Assembly (NCBI RefSeq): GCF_900109355.1 | Contig: NZ_FOBF01000006.1 | Span: 1 to 64,000 of the forward strand | Length of the DNA: 64,000 nt | Direction of reading: 5' to 3' | Source: Nonomuraea pusilla | GTDB lineage: Bacteria; Actinomycetota; Actinomycetes; Streptosporangiales; Streptosporangiaceae | Translations under genes and position numbers: made by a program | The notes under the pieces: generated by a model | Seen by the model: the letters and a program-made list of their open reading frames with translations, nothing else | Told to the model about the DNA's origin: nothing | Databases searched by the model: none | In this document: positions 8,596-19,272 of the stretch, piece by piece | How the letters are laid out: each line of letters starts with the position of its first letter | Position numbering within the stretch: the stretch's first letter is position 1

Positions 8596-10275
8596 GTGAA
8601 GCGGATAGCCGGCGTCGTGGCCGGGATCGCGGTGCTCGCCGGAGGGCTGGCGCCGGTGGACGCCCGGGCGGCCGACGCGAGCATGAGCGTGACGGCCGAG
8701 GCCGGCCGGCAGAAGGTGGCGTGGGGGCCCTGCCCGAAGGAGGGGGGCCAGCTCCAGCTGGCCGACGTGGAGTGCGCGAGCGTGCGCGTTCCGCTCGACT
8801 ACCGCAACCCGGGGGGCCGCTCGATCAGCGTGGCGATCAACCGGGTGAAGGCCAAGGTCGCCAGCGGCCCCGAACACCTCGGCACGCTGGTGGTGAACCC
8901 GGGCGGACCGGGCGCGTCGGGGCGCAAGCTCGCCGCGCTGGTGTCGGCGGGGCTGCCGAACGGCCTGGGGGAGCGGTACGACGTGGTCGGGCTCGACCCG
9001 CGCGGCGTGGGCGGCAGCCAGCCGTCGCTCCACTGCGTCGACCCCGACGCCTACTACCGGGCGCCGCGGCCCGACGCGGTGCCGCAGGACGCGGCCGAGG
9101 AGCGCACGCTGCTGGACAGGGCCAAGCACTACGCGACCCGCTGCGGTCAGCAGTGGGGCTGGTTCCTGCCGTACCTGACGACGGAGAACTCCGCCAGAGA
9201 CTTGGACGTCGTCCGTGAGGCGCTCGGCGAGGAGAAGATCAGCTACCTGGGCTACTCGTACGGCACCTACCTGGGGGCCGTGTACGCCACGCTCTTCCCG
9301 GACCGGGTCGACCGCATGGTCATGGACAGCACGGTCGATCCCACGGCCGTGTGGTACCGCGCCAACCTGGCCCAGGACCGCGCGTTCGAGCGCAGGCACC
9401 ACGACTTCCTCGCCTGGACGGCCAAGAACAACGCCGTCTACCACCTCGGCGCGACGCCGGGGCAGACGTCGGAGGCCTACTACGCGATGCGCGACCGGCT
9501 GCGTTCCCGTCCGGCGGGCGGCGTGGTGGGCCCGAGCGAGCTCGACGACACGTTCACCATGGCCGGCTACAGCGACAGGCTCTGGCCCGAGCTGGCCGCC
9601 GCCTGGTCGGCGTACCGGCGGCGGGGCGACGCCAAGCCGCTCGTGGACGCGTTCAACAAGCACGGCAAGACCGATCTCGAGGACGAGAACGGCTACGCCG
9701 TCTACCTGGGCGTGCAGTGCCGCGACGCGGCCTGGCCGCGCTCGTGGCCGAAGTGGCGGGCCGACATGACCAGGCTGCACCACCGGGCGCCGTTCATGAC
9801 CTGGCCGAACGCCTGGTTCAACGCGCCGTGCCTGTTCTGGCCGACGCCGGGCGGCACCCCGGTCAAGGTGCAGGGCGCGCCGTCGCTGCCGCCGACGCTC
9901 ATGATCCAGTCGCGCCGCGACGCCGCCACGCCGTACGAGGGCGCGCTCACCATGCGCAGGCTCTTCCCGAAGGCGCGCATGGTGGTCGAGGAGGGCGGCA
10001 ACCACGGCGTCTCCCTGGCGGGCAACCGGTGCGTCGACGCCAGGCTCGCCGCGTACCTGGCCGACGGCACGCTGCCGGCCAGGGACATGACGTGCGCCGC
10101 GCAGGCGGCTCCCAGGGCGGCGGCGGCACGCAAGGCCGCCGCCCCCAAGGCCGTGCGCCGGGCGGGCACGCAAAGGGCGGGCACGCAAAGGGCGGGCACG
10201 GAGAGGGCGGGCGTGAAAAGGGCAGGCGTGAAAAGGACGGGCGCGGAAAGGCTCACGGAGGTTCTCGCAGGATGA
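8596..10275 (+). CDS. secreted alpha/beta-hydrolase, S33 tripeptidyl-aminopeptidase type
   Basis: An exported peptidase-like hydrolase of 559 residues. It starts with a signal peptide (VKRIAGVVAGIAVLAGG... cut near DARAA). The oxyanion motif NPGGPGASG is followed by DPRGVGGSQPS, the nucleophile elbow GYSYGTYLG, and a C-terminal TAP-like region with the acid and base residues (MIQSRRDAATPYEGA and EGGNHGVS). This order matches the Streptomyces lividans tripeptidyl aminopeptidase family. The extreme C-terminus is an odd basic tail of RAGTQ/RAGVK pentapeptides from 15-bp repeats. GGGGGAGA precedes both a TTG (8593) and the chosen GTG (8596). It lies between ispG and the GNAT gene. Confidence 0.92.
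   Translation: MKRIAGVVAGIAVLAGGLAPVDARAADASMSVTAEAGRQKVAWGPCPKEGGQLQLADVECASVRVPLDYRNPGGRSISVAINRVKAKVASGPEHLGTLVVNPGGPGASGRKLAALVSAGLPNGLGERYDVVGLDPRGVGGSQPSLHCVDPDAYYRAPRPDAVPQDAAEERTLLDRAKHYATRCGQQWGWFLPYLTTENSARDLDVVREALGEEKISYLGYSYGTYLGAVYATLFPDRVDRMVMDSTVDPTAVWYRANLAQDRAFERRHHDFLAWTAKNNAVYHLGATPGQTSEAYYAMRDRLRSRPAGGVVGPSELDDTFTMAGYSDRLWPELAAAWSAYRRRGDAKPLVDAFNKHGKTDLEDENGYAVYLGVQCRDAAWPRSWPKWRADMTRLHHRAPFMTWPNAWFNAPCLFWPTPGGTPVKVQGAPSLPPTLMIQSRRDAATPYEGALTMRRLFPKARMVVEEGGNHGVSLAGNRCVDARLAAYLADGTLPARDMTCAAQAAPRAAAARKAAAPKAVRRAGTQRAGTQRAGTERAGVKRAGVKRTGAERLTEVLAG
10155..10255 (+). repeat. 15-bp tandem repeat in the S33 peptidase tail
   Basis: About six copies of a 15-bp unit like AAAGGGCGGGCACGC encode RAGTQ, RAGTE and RAGVK pentapeptides. 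They add a positively charged tail after the catalytic domain. Confidence 0.8.
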
Positions 10276-10308
10276 GCTAATCGGTGCCCCTTCGCGTAGT
10301 CTGACCAT

Positions 10309-11154
10309 GTGATGCTGCGTACATCGGCGTCGCGCGTGCTCGACGACAGCGACCGGGACGAGGTCCTCGCCCTGCTGGACTCCGACCCGGTCGCGAACGT
10401 CTTCGTGTCTTCCCGCGTACGGGCCGTCGGACTCAACCCGGCCCGGCTCGGGGGGCAGATGTGGGGATTCGGGCCGCGCGGCGGGCTCGCCTCGCTCTGC
10501 TACGCCGGCGCCAACATGGTGCCGGTCAACGCCGGCCCGGAGGCCGTGCACGCGTTCGCCGACCGGGCGCGCAAGCAGGGGCGCCGCTGCTCGTCCATCG
10601 TGGGCCCGGTCGACGCGGTCTCGCTGCTGTGGGAGCGGCTGGAGCCGTACTGGGGCAGTGCCCGCGCGATCCGGTGGGCGCAGCCGGTCATGGCCACCTC
10701 GCAGCAGCCGGCCGTCCCGGCCGACCCGCTGGTGCGCAGGGTGCGGCCCGAGGAGTTCGACATCCTGCTGCCCGCCTGCGTCGCCATGTTCACCGAGGAG
10801 GTGGGCGTCTCGCCCAACCTCGGCGACGGGGGCGCGCTCTACCGGGCCAGGGTTGCCGAGCTGATCCGCATCGGCAGGTCGTACGCCCGCATCGAGGACG
10901 GCCGGGTGGTCTTCAAGGCGGAGATCGGCGCGGTCACGCCGCAGGCGTGCCAGATCCAGGGCGTCTGGGTGGCGCCCGAGCTGCGCGGCCGCGGCTACGC
11001 GGCAGGCGGCATGGCGGCGGTCGTGGAGGCCGCGCTGGCCTGCTTCGCGCCGGTGGTCTCGCTGTACGTCAACGACTTCAACCAGCCGGCCCGCGCGGTC
11101 TACAGGAAGGTCGGCTTCCGCGAGGTCGACACCTTCATGTCCGTGCTCTTCTGA
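10309..11154 (+). CDS. DUF4081 / GNAT-family N-acetyltransferase
   Basis: A 281-residue protein in two parts. Residues 1-135 are DUF4081-like (RVLDDSDRDEVLALLDSDP, ANMVPVNAGPEA), and about 140-281 form a GNAT domain with the acetyl-CoA loop WVAPELRGRGYAAGGM and the C-terminal NDFNQPARAVYRKVGF motif. It would acetylate an amine with acetyl-CoA; the substrate is unknown. A gene of this type sits close to ispG in several actinobacteria (Rv2867c in Mycobacterium tuberculosis). A TAGTCT box six bases before GTG 10309 supports that start and leaderless translation; an ATG follows at 10312. Confidence 0.92.
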   Translation: MMLRTSASRVLDDSDRDEVLALLDSDPVANVFVSSRVRAVGLNPARLGGQMWGFGPRGGLASLCYAGANMVPVNAGPEAVHAFADRARKQGRRCSSIVGPVDAVSLLWERLEPYWGSARAIRWAQPVMATSQQPAVPADPLVRRVRPEEFDILLPACVAMFTEEVGVSPNLGDGGALYRARVAELIRIGRSYARIEDGRVVFKAEIGAVTPQACQIQGVWVAPELRGRGYAAGGMAAVVEAALACFAPVVSLYVNDFNQPARAVYRKVGFREVDTFMSVLF

Positions 11155-11168
11155 ACGCCCCTGGCCGG

Positions 11169-11546
11169 CTACAGGCGGACGAGCTTGTCGAAGAGCCTGG
11201 CCAGCTCCGTGCCGGGGTCGGCGGTCAGCCCGGCGTGCACCGGGCCCGTCTGCACGATGGTGCTGCGCGGCGCGGTGAGCCAGCGGAACCTGCCGCCGAG
11301 CGGCTCGGCCGCCAGCGGGCCCGGCTCGTCGCCGCAGGCCAGCTCGTACGCGCCGAGGGCCCTGCGCACCTCGTCCACGTCGGCCGTGGGGTCGAGGGCG
11401 CGCAGGCGGGCCGGGTCGAGCTCGACCCTGGCGCACAGGTAGCCGCGCGGCTGGCAGTAGAGCAGCACACCCGCGTTGATCAGCTCGCCGCGCTCCACCT
11501 TCGGCACGACGCGGATCACCGCGTACTCGTAGACGTCCCTGGTCAC
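11169..11546 (-). CDS. DUF3037 domain protein, partner of HipA-like kinase
   Basis: A 125-residue protein beginning VTRDVYEYAVIRVVPKVERGE and containing GVLLYCQPRGYL, the DUF3037 signature. Function is unknown. Its GTG start overlaps the stop of the HipA-like kinase by four bases (GTGA), so translation is coupled. The two families are commonly found side by side, which suggests a joint function. It converges on the GNAT gene with 14 bp between the stops. Confidence 0.9.
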   Translation of the reverse strand: MTRDVYEYAVIRVVPKVERGELINAGVLLYCQPRGYLCARVELDPARLRALDPTADVDEVRRALGAYELACGDEPGPLAAEPLGGRFRWLTAPRSTIVQTGPVHAGLTADPGTELARLFDKLVRL

Positions 11547-12355
11547 CTGCCGCCTCCACGCCAGAACTCGCCGACCGAGCCGGGGCCCGCCGCCGGCCGC
11601 GGAGCCTGCTCCGCCCTCGTCAGCCAGGCGCGCGGCCCGTGCGCCCGCCGCAGCAGATGGTCGACGTACGCCTCCCGCACGTCCGCCGCCGCGGCGAACC
11701 CGGGCTCGCCGTCGAGCCACTCGTCGGGCACCTGCGCCGTGACCGTCTCCAGCAGCTCGCGGGTGACCCGCCCGGCGAGCTCGTCGCCCGCCGCGGCGAG
11801 GTCGCCCGCGTACGGCGCGAGCACGTGGTCGCCGGCGTCGAACGGCCGCTGCGGGTCGGCGGTCTTCCAGTTGTGGTGGAACCAGAGCGCGGCGCCGTGG
11901 TCGATGAGCCAGATGTCGCGGTGCCAGACGAGCAGGTTGGGGTTGCGCCAGGTGCGGTCGATGTTGTGGATCAGGCCGTCGAACCACACCACCCTGGCCG
12001 CGAACAGCGGGTCGGGCACCCAGGCGAGCGGTTCGAAGCCGAGCGCGCCAGGCAGGAAGTCGACGGCGAGGTTGAGGCCGCTGCTCGCCTTGAGGAGGTC
12101 CTGCACCTCCTCGTCGGGCTCGCGGGCGCCGAGCTGCGGGTCGAGGTCGATGAGCTTGAGCTCCGGCGTGCGCAGGCCGAGCGCGCGGCCCAGCTCGGCG
12201 GCGATGATCTCGGCGACGAGCACCCGGCGGCCCTGGCCGGCCTCGCGGAACTTCACGACGTACGTGCCGAGGTCGTCGGCCTCGACGACGCCGGGCAGCG
12301 ACCCGCCCTCCCGCAGCGGGGTCACGTAGCGGGTGGCCGCGATCTTTTCCAGCAC
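11543..12355 (-). CDS. HipA-family kinase
   Basis: A 270-residue member of the HipA-like kinase group that lacks the usual HipA N-terminal subdomain. The nucleotide pocket is represented by GTYVVKFREAGQGRRVLVAEI. The catalytic loop reads LIHNIDRTWRNPN (the aspartate and asparagine expected of the kinase), followed by the metal-binding DHG in IWLIDHGAALWFHHNW. Classical HipA phosphorylates glutamyl-tRNA synthetase; whether this short form has a protein substrate is not known. A TAGCCT box lies six bases before the GTG at 12355, so it is probably leaderless. DUF3037 follows with a GTGA overlap. No HipB-type antitoxin is adjacent. Confidence 0.9.
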   Translation of the reverse strand: MLEKIAATRYVTPLREGGSLPGVVEADDLGTYVVKFREAGQGRRVLVAEIIAAELGRALGLRTPELKLIDLDPQLGAREPDEEVQDLLKASSGLNLAVDFLPGALGFEPLAWVPDPLFAARVVWFDGLIHNIDRTWRNPNLLVWHRDIWLIDHGAALWFHHNWKTADPQRPFDAGDHVLAPYAGDLAAAGDELAGRVTRELLETVTAQVPDEWLDGEPGFAAAADVREAYVDHLLRRAHGPRAWLTRAEQAPRPAAGPGSVGEFWRGGGR

Positions 12356-12418
12356 GACATGAGGCTATCGCCTGCGCGGGGGCAGCGGTGTCGCGGAGCC
12401 GGGCTGCCGGGCCGGCCG

Positions 12419-12571
12419 TCAGCGGCGCGCGGGCCGGGCGGGGCGGAGCGGCTGCACGAAGGCGGCGTCGGAGTCGGCGTCGGAGTCGGCCTCGAAGGCG
12501 GCCTCGGAGTCTGCCTCGGAGTCGGCCTCGTAGATCCGGTCGCGGGTGATCCTGCGATAATGGCGCGTCAT
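12419..12571 (-). CDS. possible 50-residue acidic-repeat peptide antisense to a kinase start
   Basis: Reading from an ATG at 12571, the minus strand encodes 50 residues: a basic head (MTRHYRRITRDRIY), an Asp/Glu/Ser/Ala repeat (EADSEADSEAAFEADSDADS) and a basic tail. The opposite ATG of the kinase overlaps this start by two bases. No ribosome site is evident. The repeat itself is real DNA; that it is translated is a guess. Confidence 0.2.
   Translation of the reverse strand: MTRHYRRITRDRIYEADSEADSEAAFEADSDADSDAAFVQPLRPARPARR
12462..12533. repeat. degenerate 6/12-bp tandem repeat (GTCGGA units)
   Basis: Runs of GGCGTCGGAGTC and GGCCTCGGAGTC repeat between the HipA-like kinase and the Ser/Thr kinase, just before the kinase -10 box. 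Confidence 0.75.
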
Positions 12572-14051
12572 GTCCGATCTGCGAACCGCCGATCCTCGAC
12601 AGCTCGGCCCGTACCGGCTGCTGCGCAGGCTCGGCCAGGGCGGCCAGGGCGTCGTGTTCCTCGGCTGCTCGCCCAATGGCGCGCAGGTCGCGGTGAAGCT
12701 GCTGCACGCGGGGCTGTCCGGCTCCTCCGAGGCGCGGCGCAGGTTCCTCGGCGAGGTCGAGGCGGTGCGCAGGGTCGCGCCGTTCTGCACCGCCCAGCTG
12801 CTGGACGCCGACCTGGAGGGCGACCGTCCGTACCTGGTCAGCGAGTACGTGGAAGGGCCGTCGCTGCGTGAGCACGTCGCCGCGAGGGGGCCCCGCCTCG
12901 GCGGCTCGCTCGACCGGCTGGCCATCGGCACCGCCACCGCGCTCGGCGCCATCCACCGGGCCGGGGTGGTGCACCGCGACTTCAAGCCGGCGAACGTGCT
13001 GCTCGGCCTCGACGGCCCCCGGGTGATCGACTTCGGGGTGTCCAGGCTCGTGGACACCGCGGCGACCTCCGGGATGATCCCGGTCGGCACCCCCGCCTAC
13101 CTCGCGCCCGAACGGATCAAGGGCGAGCCCGCCGGGCCCGCGGCCGACCTGTGGGCGTGGGCGCTCACCGTGGCGTACACGGCGAACGGCAGGCAGGCGT
13201 ACGCGGCCGAGACGTACCAGGAGACCCTGGCGAGGATCCTGTACGGCAAGCCCGACCTGGGGGTGCTGTCCGGGACGCTGCGTGAGATCGTCGACGCCTG
13301 CCTGGCCCCCGAGCCGGGCGACCGGCCGGGCGCCGAGGAGGTGCTGGGGCGCCTGCTGGGGCAGGAGGCCGGGGGCGACGTGCTGACGTCCGGCGCGAGG
13401 GCCGCCATCGCCGTCACCAGGCCGGACGGCATCCCCGTCACCAGGCCGGAAGCCGCCGCCGGGCCGGACGCCGCCGGGCCGGAGAACGTCACGCGGCACC
13501 GGCAGGCGGACGCCCTGCCGATCGCTGGGCCGACCGCTGGGCCGACCGCTGGGCCGACCGCTGGGCCGACCGCTGGGCCGACCGCTGGGCCGAACGCGGA
13601 CGCCGGGCGGACCATGACACCCGGGCCGACCACGGGCGGGCGGCGGAGGCGGGTGCGGCCCTGGCAGGCCGGGCTGGCCGCCGTGGTCGTCGCGCTGGCC
13701 GCCGCCGGGGCCGCCCTCTGGCCGCGCGACACGCCCGCCCCCTCCCTCGAAGGCGTCTGGACCGGCGCCGCCGAGCACCCCTCCGCCGGCCGGGTCTTCC
13801 CCCTCGAACTGCGGATCTCGGGCGGAGGGACGTCCACCATGCGCTGGGGGTCCGACCTGCACTGCTCCGCCCGGCTCCACCCGGCCGGCGACGCCCTCAC
13901 CTTCACACTCGCCGCCGTCAAGGGCGACCAGTGCCACCCCGGGACGCTGCGGCTGGCGCGGACGAAGAGCGACAACCAGCTCACCCTCACCGTGAGCCGC
14001 GACGGCGACGACCGGCCCGCCTACTCGGGGAAGGTCTCGCGCACGCCCTGA
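12570..14051 (+). CDS. membrane-anchored Ser/Thr protein kinase
   Basis: A Hanks-type kinase of 493 residues. The kinase domain (about 13-265) has the P-loop GQGGQGVVFLG, the ATP lysine in VAVKLLHAG, the catalytic loop VHRDFKPANVLL, DFGVSR and the TPAYLAPE activation segment. A Pro/Ala-rich linker carries five AGPT tetrapeptides from 12-bp repeats. One transmembrane helix (about 366-384, GLAAVVVALAAAGAALW) leads to an external domain of ~100 residues (LEGVWTG..., two cysteines) that could sense a ligand. A GATAAT box eight bases before the ATG suggests a very short or absent leader. It has high similarity in the kinase core to the next gene, so the two look like paralogues. Confidence 0.95.
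   Translation: MSDLRTADPRQLGPYRLLRRLGQGGQGVVFLGCSPNGAQVAVKLLHAGLSGSSEARRRFLGEVEAVRRVAPFCTAQLLDADLEGDRPYLVSEYVEGPSLREHVAARGPRLGGSLDRLAIGTATALGAIHRAGVVHRDFKPANVLLGLDGPRVIDFGVSRLVDTAATSGMIPVGTPAYLAPERIKGEPAGPAADLWAWALTVAYTANGRQAYAAETYQETLARILYGKPDLGVLSGTLREIVDACLAPEPGDRPGAEEVLGRLLGQEAGGDVLTSGARAAIAVTRPDGIPVTRPEAAAGPDAAGPENVTRHRQADALPIAGPTAGPTAGPTAGPTAGPTAGPNADAGRTMTPGPTTGGRRRRVRPWQAGLAAVVVALAAAGAALWPRDTPAPSLEGVWTGAAEHPSAGRVFPLELRISGGGTSTMRWGSDLHCSARLHPAGDALTFTLAAVKGDQCHPGTLRLARTKSDNQLTLTVSRDGDDRPAYSGKVSRTP
13523..13590 (+). repeat. 12-bp tandem repeat, about 5-6 copies, in kinase linker
   Basis: Unit GGGCCGACCGCT repeats without change and encodes AGPT tetrapeptides in the juxtamembrane linker of the kinase. 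Confidence 0.9.
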
Positions 14052-14158
14052 CCGGCTGTGTCACGGTCAGGTGGCGATTGCGCCGCACGCGTTGACGGGG
14101 CGCCGCCCGTTGCCTTCAGTGGAAGGCAGGAAGGGGTGGCGGCGAGGGGAGGCGCCCC

Positions 14159-16306
<2,148 letters not shown>

Positions 16307-16354
16307 CCGGCCGCGAGCCTCGCACGGCGGCCGGCGGATCTCGGGAGCGGCGGG

Positions 16355-16891
16355 CTAGCCGGCCGGCGGCAGGATGGCGCGGGCGGCCTCCAGGAGGGCC
16401 GTTTCGACCTCCTCCTCGGGGAGGTTCATGGTCTGGGCGACGCCCCACTGCAGGGCGCCGAGCAGGGCCCAGCTCCTGACTCTGGCCGGGCCGTCGGGGT
16501 CGGGGCCGGCGAGGCGGTTGAAGATCTCGTTCCGGAACGTCCTGATCGCCTCGCCCGGGGAGCCGGGAGGGGCGTCGTCGCTGCCGGCGAGGTCTTCGAG
16601 GAGCAGCCGGATCACGGCGCGGTGCCGTGCGGCGAAGGACACCAGGGCGGTGACGAGCTCCTCGCGGTCGCCCGCGTCGGCCCCGAGTAACGTGATCATG
16701 TCCTCGCCCGCGGGGGCCAGCAGCTCCGAGGCCAGGCGGTCCTTCGGGTGGAAGTGGTAGGCGACGGCCGTCTTGGTGAGGCCGACGGCGGCGGCGATGT
16801 CGGACAGCGAGGTGGCGGCGTAGCCGCGCTCGGCGAAGAGCTCCCTGGCGGCGGCGAGGATCCGGCTGCGGGTGTCGTCGGCTGTGGTCAT
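16355..16891 (-). CDS. TetR-family repressor of adjacent MmpL gene
   Basis: A 178-residue TetR protein with a clear N-terminal helix-turn-helix (RSRILAAARELFAERGYAATSLSDIAAAVGLTKTAVAYHF). The C-terminal domain should bind a small hydrophobic ligand. It is divergent from the MmpL-type transporter and the 98-bp spacer contains a perfect inverted repeat (16944-16965), so autoregulation and repression of the transporter are very likely. ATG at 16891. Confidence 0.93.
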   Translation of the reverse strand: MTTADDTRSRILAAARELFAERGYAATSLSDIAAAVGLTKTAVAYHFHPKDRLASELLAPAGEDMITLLGADAGDREELVTALVSFAARHRAVIRLLLEDLAGSDDAPPGSPGEAIRTFRNEIFNRLAGPDPDGPARVRSWALLGALQWGVAQTMNLPEEEVETALLEAARAILPPAG

Positions 16892-16943
16892 CGTCTCATT
16901 TCCGTGCTCGCTACAGCCTTCCGGATTATTCCGTTTTATCGTA

Positions 16944-16965
16944 GTCCTGTACGACTGTACAGGAC
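16944..16965. promoter_or_regulatory. TetR operator, perfect 9-bp inverted repeat
   Basis: GTCCTGTAC (16944-16952), four-base spacer GACT, GTACAGGAC (16957-16965). It is 24 bp before the MmpL start and 52 bp before the TetR start, well placed to block both promoters. Confidence 0.85.
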
Positions 16966-16989
16966 GGCCGTCGAGTGGGAGCAGGGACG

Positions 16990-19215
16990 ATGACGCGGTT
17001 TCTCGGGCGGCTAGGCGGCTGGTGCGCGCGGCGCGGGCGGCTCGTCCTGGCGTTATGGGTGCTCGCGGCCGTGGGACTCATGGGCGGCAGCCTCGTCCTC
17101 GGCAGCCCCGTCAGCAACGACGTGTCGATCCCCGGCACCGACGCGCAGCGCGCCCACGACCTGATGAAGAGCGGCTTCGGCGCCGGCTACGACACCGGCG
17201 GCACCGTGCAGCTCCTCGTGTACTCCCCCGAGGGCCTGCTCGTCGAGGAACGGCGCAAGAAGGCCGTCGAGGACGCGATCGACCGGCTCAGGACCATGCC
17301 GCACGTGGTCGGGGTGGACACCCCGTACCGGCGCGGCGGCATCTCCTCGAACCTGCAGATCGGGCTCATCACGGTCCGCATGCAGGGCCAGGACCCCGCG
17401 AAGCTCGCCGAGACCACGCAGACGCTGTCGAAGGCGGCCGATCCGGCCCGCGCGGCCGGCCTGGAGGTCGTGGCCGCCGACAGCTCCACCCCCGCCGACA
17501 AGGAGATCAAGACCGGGCCCAGCGAGATCATCGGCGTGGTGTGCGCGCTGCTGGTGCTGGTGTTCGCGTTCGGCACGCTCACCGCCGCCCTGGTGCCGAT
17601 CTTCACGGCCCTGGTCAGCGTCGCGACCGGCCTCGGCGTGATCGGCCTGCTCGGCCACGTCCTGGACGTGCCCAAGCAGGCGGGCATCATGGCCACGATG
17701 ATCGGCCTCGGCGTCGGCATCGACTACGCGCTGTTCCTCCTGTCGCGCCACCGCAAGCTCCTGGCCGACGGCGTGCCGGTGCACGAGTCGGTGCGGCGCA
17801 CGGTCGCGAGCTCCGGCGGCGCCGTGGTGTTCGCCGGCGGCACCGTGATCATCGCCCTGAGCGCCCTCATGCTGGGCGGCTTCCCCCTGCTGCGGACCCT
17901 CGGCTGGATCACCGGCATCTCCGTCGTCACCGCCGTGCTCACCTCGGTCACCCTCGTCCCCGCCCTGCTCGGGCTGCTCGGCCACCGGATCAACGCGCTC
18001 AGGGTGCCGCTGCTCGGCCGGCGCGGCGCCGCCGGCTCCGGCTGGGGCGCGCTCGGCGCGTGGGTGGCCAGGCGTCCCTGGCGGGTGCTGATCGGCAGCG
18101 TCGTGGTGCTCGGCGCCCTCGCCGCGCCCGCGCTCGCGCTCAAACTCGGCCCGCTCGACGAGGGGTACGCGGCGCAGGACTCGCCGTCGCGGCGCGCGTA
18201 CGAGCTGATGGCGAGCGGCTTCGGCCCCGGCTCCAACGGTCCGATGCTCGTGGTGGCCGAGCTGCCGGCGCCGGTGAAGGACGCCAAGGCCGAGCCCGTA
18301 CGGCGGCTCGGCGACGCGGTCGAGGCGGTGGACGGCGTCGCGCACGTCGCCGCCGCCAAGCTGAACGGCTCGCACACCGCCGTCCTCATCCAGACGATCA
18401 GCGAGTACGCGCCCAGCGACTCACGCGCCCTCGACGTGGTACGCGCGATCAGGAAGATCGACGTGCCGGGGGTGCGGGTGCACGTCGGCGGCGAGGTCGC
18501 CGCGCTCGCCGACGCCGCGAGCCGCATGTCGGAGCGCACCCCGCTGGTCATCGGCGTGGTCGTGCTGCTGAGCGCCATGCTCCTGCTGTTCGCGTTCAGG
18601 GCGCCCATCGTCGCGATCAAGGCCGCGCTGATGAACCTCGTCTCGCTCGGCGCCGCCTTCGGCGCGCTCGCCCTGGTCTTCTCCATCGGGCTCGGCAGCC
18701 GCCTGGTCGGCATGGATCCGCCCGTCAACTCCTCGTACCTGCAGACGATCTTCTTCTCGGTGCCGATCGAGAGCTACGTGCCGCTGATGCTGTTCGCGGT
18801 GCTGTTCGGGCTGTCGATGGACTACGAGGTGTTCCTGCTGACGGCGGTGCGGCAGGCGTTCCAGCGGCACGGCGACAACGCCCGCGCGGTGGCGGAGGGG
18901 CTGGGCTCGACCGGCCGTGTCATCACCTCGGCCGCGTTGATCATGGTGGCGGTGTTCGTGGCGTTCATCGCCTACCCGGACCCGCTCGTCAAGACGTTCG
19001 GCGTGGGGCTCGCGGTGGCCATCGCCGTGGACGCCACCCTCATCAGGGGCTTCCTGGTGCCCGCGACCATGGTGCTGCTCGGCCGGTGGAACTGGTGGTG
19101 CCCCCGCTGGCTCGACCGGGTGCTGCCGAACCTGTCGGTGGAGGGCCACGAGGACGACGACGCCCCCGCCCCCGCCGCCGAGGAAGCCCGCCCGGTCGCC
19201 CCGGTGGGCTCCTGA
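16990..19215 (+). CDS. MMPL/RND-family transporter
   Basis: A 741-residue integral membrane protein with two MMPL halves, each with one N-terminal helix, a large external loop and a five-helix bundle. The first half has the helix LVLALWVLAAVGLMGGSL and the proton-relay segment GVGIDYALFLLSRHRK; the second has the matching GLSMDYEVFLLTAVR. Members export lipids, antibiotics or biocides by proton antiport. The ATG at 16990 with GGGAGCAGGGAC upstream is preferred to a GTG 15 bases earlier. Control by the divergent TetR protein is implied by the palindrome between them. Confidence 0.95.
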   Translation: MTRFLGRLGGWCARRGRLVLALWVLAAVGLMGGSLVLGSPVSNDVSIPGTDAQRAHDLMKSGFGAGYDTGGTVQLLVYSPEGLLVEERRKKAVEDAIDRLRTMPHVVGVDTPYRRGGISSNLQIGLITVRMQGQDPAKLAETTQTLSKAADPARAAGLEVVAADSSTPADKEIKTGPSEIIGVVCALLVLVFAFGTLTAALVPIFTALVSVATGLGVIGLLGHVLDVPKQAGIMATMIGLGVGIDYALFLLSRHRKLLADGVPVHESVRRTVASSGGAVVFAGGTVIIALSALMLGGFPLLRTLGWITGISVVTAVLTSVTLVPALLGLLGHRINALRVPLLGRRGAAGSGWGALGAWVARRPWRVLIGSVVVLGALAAPALALKLGPLDEGYAAQDSPSRRAYELMASGFGPGSNGPMLVVAELPAPVKDAKAEPVRRLGDAVEAVDGVAHVAAAKLNGSHTAVLIQTISEYAPSDSRALDVVRAIRKIDVPGVRVHVGGEVAALADAASRMSERTPLVIGVVVLLSAMLLLFAFRAPIVAIKAALMNLVSLGAAFGALALVFSIGLGSRLVGMDPPVNSSYLQTIFFSVPIESYVPLMLFAVLFGLSMDYEVFLLTAVRQAFQRHGDNARAVAEGLGSTGRVITSAALIMVAVFVAFIAYPDPLVKTFGVGLAVAIAVDATLIRGFLVPATMVLLGRWNWWCPRWLDRVLPNLSVEGHEDDDAPAPAAEEARPVAPVGS

Positions 19216-19272
19216 CCGGCGGCCCGCCGGGGCGGGCACGCAGGGCTGGAGCGTTCCACCGGGCGGCCGGGA

